From: ZC4RG30 sp965652645
GTDB lineage: Bacteria; Pseudomonadota; Gammaproteobacteria; Steroidobacterales; Steroidobacteraceae
Direction: 5' to 3'
DNA length: 7,587 bases
NCBI GenBank assembly: GCA_965652645.1
Contig: CBFGXE010000073.1
Span: 1-7,587 of the forward strand
Of the stretch, positions 5,257 through 7,587 are shown piece by piece. Numbering within the stretch: the first letter of the stretch is position 1; the number at the start of each line of letters is the position of its first letter. The position numbers and the translations under genes are program-made. The notes under the pieces were generated by a model. That model was not told where the DNA came from and made no database searches. It was given only the letters and a program-made list of their open reading frames with translations.

Positions 5257-7587
5257 ATGAAAAAATACCATCGATCCAGAAAACTTCTACTGTCCGTGCT
5301 CGTTCCAGCCGTCTCGATGTTCAGCGTCTCCGCTGTGGTCGAGGCTGCCACCAAGTGGTCCGATCCTGCCTCCTGGCCGAATGGCAAGGTTCCTGCCGCG
5401 GGCGACAAGGTCGTCGTCGGCAAGGACAAGGAAGTCATCCTCGACGTCAGCCCGCCCGCGCTGGGTGGCCTGTCGATCGACGGCAAGCTCACTTTCTCCA
5501 ATGACGCCGACCTTGAGCTGACCACCGAGTGGATCATGCTGCACGGCGAGCTGACGATCGGCACAGAGGCCCGTCCGCACACCCGCAAGGCCACCATCAC
5601 CTTCACCGACAACGTGAAGGGTGAGGACGTGATGGCCGGCATGGGCGACCGCGGCATCATGATCTCCGGCGGCACGCTGAACCTGCACGGCGACCGCACG
5701 CACACCTGGACCAAGCTCTCTGCCACGGCCAACGCCGGTGCCAACCGCATCCAGGTGCTGGATGCCTCCGGCTGGCGCGTGGGTGACGAGATCATCCTCG
5801 CCTCCACCGACTACGACCCCCGCCAGGCCGAGAAGCGCAAGATCACCGCGATCCGCGGCAATGCGATCACGCTGGATCGTCCGCTGGAGTACATGCACTT
5901 CGGCAAGATCACCTTCGACGTCGACCAGCGCGGCGAAGTGGGCCTGCTGACGCGCAACATCAAGATCCAGGCTTCGGAAGACGCGGCGCAGTCGTTCTTC
6001 GGCGGCCACATCATGGCGATGCCATCGAGCAGGATGTATGTGTCGGGCGTGGAACTCACCCGCATGGGGCAGAACCTCACGCTGGCGCGCTACCCGATCC
6101 ACTGGCACCTGGTGGGTGATGCCAAGGGCCAGTACATCAGGAACGCGGCCATCCACGACACCTACAACCGTTGCGTGACGGTGCACGGCACCAACTATCT
6201 CAGCATCGAGAACAACGTGACCTACAACACCGTGGGCCACTGCTTCTTCCTCGAGGACGGCATCGAGACCGGCAACCAGTACGTGCGCAACCTGGGCATC
6301 CAGACCAAGTGCCACCCGACCAGGGAGTGCGTGCCGACCAACCTGGCCGCCGAGGGTTCTCGCGCCGGCAAGCCGTCGGGTGCCGTGGGCCAGACCAACG
6401 GCGATGCGCTGATCCCGTCGGACAACACGGTGTCGACGTTCTGGATCACCAACCCGAGCAATGACTACATCGACAACGTGGCCGCGGGTTCCGACCAGAT
6501 CGGCTTCTGGATCGCGCTGCCGCAGCATCCCACCGGGGCGTTCGAGGGCACGGAGCAGAGCAGGAACACCTGGCCGCGCCGCATGCCGCTGGGCAGGTTC
6601 ACGGGCAATGTGTCGCACTCGGCCTTTGACGGCATCATGTTCGACCGTGGCCCGGCGCCGGATGGCCGCTTCTCGGTGGCCGGCGGCAATGCGCATACGG
6701 CCCTGGCCGATCCCGCGGATGCGAACAGCCAGCAGGTCGAGACGCTGATCGAGGACTTCACCGGCTACAAACACCGCAATGGCGCCATCTGGAGCCGCGG
6801 CGAAATGAAGGTGTTCCGCAACATCCGCCTGGCGGACAACGCCATCGGCTACACGCATGCCTCGGGCAACCTCGGCCGCTCGCCCTTCACCTCGAAGGTG
6901 GTGGACTCGCTGATCGTGGGCGAGACCGACAACATCGGCAATCCGCGCACGCCGGAGGAGAAGGCCTACGGCCGCAGCCTGCCGTATCCGGAGCTGCCGG
7001 ACTTCCCCATCCGTGGCTATGAGTACTACGACTTCCGCCACGACGTGGAGAACGTGACCTTCGTGAACTTCGTGGACAACGACACCCGCAAGACGGGCGC
7101 GATCTCCTACCTGATGTACACGAGCTTCGGCATCAGCTCCAACAACGCCGTGGAGGACGTGAAGTTCATCAACGCCAAGCCGGTGTATTTTCCGCCGATG
7201 GAGCGCAAGTGGGGCAATGACAACGGCGGCAGCGCCGGCTGGAAGACCGCGGTGTTCCGTGACAAGGATGGCTCGATCGCCGGCCGCCCGGACTCGTACA
7301 TCGTGATCAACGACGGCATCGTCGTGGATGATGAGCGCTGCGAGGTGAAGGCCGACTGGAATGCCGCCGTGTGCTACGGCGATGTGGGTCGCATGACCGT
7401 CGGCGGCGGTGCCGGTGGCGGCCTTGGTGGATTCGGCGGTGGCGCGCGTGGCGGTGGTGCCGGCGTTCCTGCAGCCCAGCCGCCCGTGGTGCTCAGCCGC
7501 AAGGGCAGGGAGTTCACCGTCACCGGCGAGACCAACGTGCTCGCCGGCACCGAGATCAAGGTGACCACCGGGCGGCCGGACGTATCC
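5257..7587 (+). CDS. Exported CEMIP/TMEM2-like G8 plus beta-helix protein, putative polysaccharide (hyaluronan-type) depolymerase; runs off the right edge
   Basis: All 777 visible codons are open. A signal peptide (KKYHRSRK, hydrophobic core about 10-28, VEAA cut site) precedes a G8 domain from W34 to about 155. A right-handed beta-helix-like region follows, with blocks I recall from animal CEMIP: YPIHWHL (279-285), RCVTVHG (305-311), VGHCFFLEDG (326-335), VSTFWITNP (392-400), FPIRGYEYYD (583-592), VFRDKDGS (666-673) and a C-x4-DW-x3-V-C unit (C695, D700-W701, C706). CEMIP and TMEM2 bind and depolymerise hyaluronan; this bacterial substrate is unknown and I cannot place catalytic residues. 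Residues 716-736 are a Gly-rich linker where CEMIP has a longer segment, after which PPVVLSRKG resumes the similarity. CEMIP length suggests a further 100 or so residues beyond the edge. ATG 5257 is preceded by GGGGG. The product is likely secreted or periplasmic, and is a paralogue of the left-hand gene. Confidence 0.93.
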   Translation, partial: MKKYHRSRKLLLSVLVPAVSMFSVSAVVEAATKWSDPASWPNGKVPAAGDKVVVGKDKEVILDVSPPALGGLSIDGKLTFSNDADLELTTEWIMLHGELTIGTEARPHTRKATITFTDNVKGEDVMAGMGDRGIMISGGTLNLHGDRTHTWTKLSATANAGANRIQVLDASGWRVGDEIILASTDYDPRQAEKRKITAIRGNAITLDRPLEYMHFGKITFDVDQRGEVGLLTRNIKIQASEDAAQSFFGGHIMAMPSSRMYVSGVELTRMGQNLTLARYPIHWHLVGDAKGQYIRNAAIHDTYNRCVTVHGTNYLSIENNVTYNTVGHCFFLEDGIETGNQYVRNLGIQTKCHPTRECVPTNLAAEGSRAGKPSGAVGQTNGDALIPSDNTVSTFWITNPSNDYIDNVAAGSDQIGFWIALPQHPTGAFEGTEQSRNTWPRRMPLGRFTGNVSHSAFDGIMFDRGPAPDGRFSVAGGNAHTALADPADANSQQVETLIEDFTGYKHRNGAIWSRGEMKVFRNIRLADNAIGYTHASGNLGRSPFTSKVVDSLIVGETDNIGNPRTPEEKAYGRSLPYPELPDFPIRGYEYYDFRHDVENVTFVNFVDNDTRKTGAISYLMYTSFGISSNNAVEDVKFINAKPVYFPPMERKWGNDNGGSAGWKTAVFRDKDGSIAGRPDSYIVINDGIVVDDERCEVKADWNAAVCYGDVGRMTVGGGAGGGLGGFGGGARGGGAGVPAAQPPVVLSRKGREFTVTGETNVLAGTEIKVTTGRPDVS
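5440..5668 (+). repeat. Right arm of the 229-bp inverted repeat (G8 core)
   Basis: This is the inverted partner of 1-229, encoding residues 62-137 of the G8 protein. The match begins sharply at the codon for L62: the preceding 84 aligned bases carry 22 differences, against 8 in the 229 of the repeat. The far end is limited only by the window edge on the other copy. Confidence 0.9.
7402..7464 (+). repeat. Low-complexity glycine-rich coding segment
   Basis: Twenty-one codons (residues 716-736) encode 15 glycines interrupted by A, L, F and R, using mostly GGC and GGT. It reads as a flexible linker between the main beta-helix and the C-terminal part. Such tracts are prone to slippage, so length may vary between strains. 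Confidence 0.8.

Noticed and set aside
1..5668. Composite transposon bounded by inverted repeats
   Set aside because: The repeats lie inside protein-coding G8 sequence, and there is no transposase, terminal motif or target-site duplication in view.
5287..7041. 584-codon open frame on the minus strand
   Set aside because: It is antisense to the CEMIP-like gene. The plus frame carries recognisable family motifs, a signal peptide and a ribosome binding site; the minus frame is low-complexity (V, A, R, H rich) as expected from the complement of GC-biased codons.

Overview
The window is high-GC, densely coded bacterial DNA. Third codon positions are strongly G/C-biased and antisense frames stay open over long stretches for that reason alone. 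Several traits point to a gammaproteobacterium of the Xanthomonadales/Lysobacterales type: a BlaI-like repressor paired with an M56 protease carrying a TonB-type C-terminus, an exported cytochrome c', and G-tract ribosome binding sites (GGGGG/GGGGGG) ahead of secreted-protein genes. This placement is inferred from style and not from a marker gene.

Layout. (i) 1-421, minus strand: the N-terminal 140 codons of an exported G8-domain protein that runs off the left edge. (ii) 481-2187, plus strand: a two-gene regulatory operon. It encodes a BlaI/MecI-type winged-helix repressor, probably starting at a non-ATG codon, and a BlaR1-like M56 membrane metalloprotease with a TonB C-terminal domain in place of the penicillin-binding sensor. 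(iii) 2331-2828, plus: a class II cytochrome c', followed by a 13-bp-stem terminator that can work in both directions. (iv) 2930-3814, minus: an exported protein resembling the DUF8021 family, apparently built from two NTF2-like halves. (v) 3905-5017, minus: an AlkC-type HEAT-like DNA glycosylase with a C-terminal Ig-like region. (vi) 5257-7587, plus: 777 codons of a second exported G8 plus beta-helix protein, a close bacterial relative of animal CEMIP/TMEM2 (hyaluronan-binding and depolymerising proteins). It runs off the right edge.

The most striking structure is that the two G8 genes are paralogues lying at opposite ends and transcribed outward. Their G8 cores form an inverted repeat (1-229 against 5440-5668) with 8 mismatches in 229 bases by my alignment, and one amino-acid difference in 76. 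The 84 bases immediately upstream of that block differ at 22 positions. The abrupt change suggests gene conversion or recombination, with the roughly 5.2 kb between the repeats potentially invertible.

How the genes might work together (inference): the left G8 gene shares a 59-bp divergent intergenic region with the BlaI/M56 operon, so the protease-repressor pair may control it. The G8 proteins would be secreted or surface polysaccharide-binding or depolymerising enzymes. The cytochrome, the DUF8021-like protein and AlkC show no obvious functional tie to them. I saw no tRNA, rRNA, CRISPR array, transposase or integrase, and no gene-free stretch above 300 bases.
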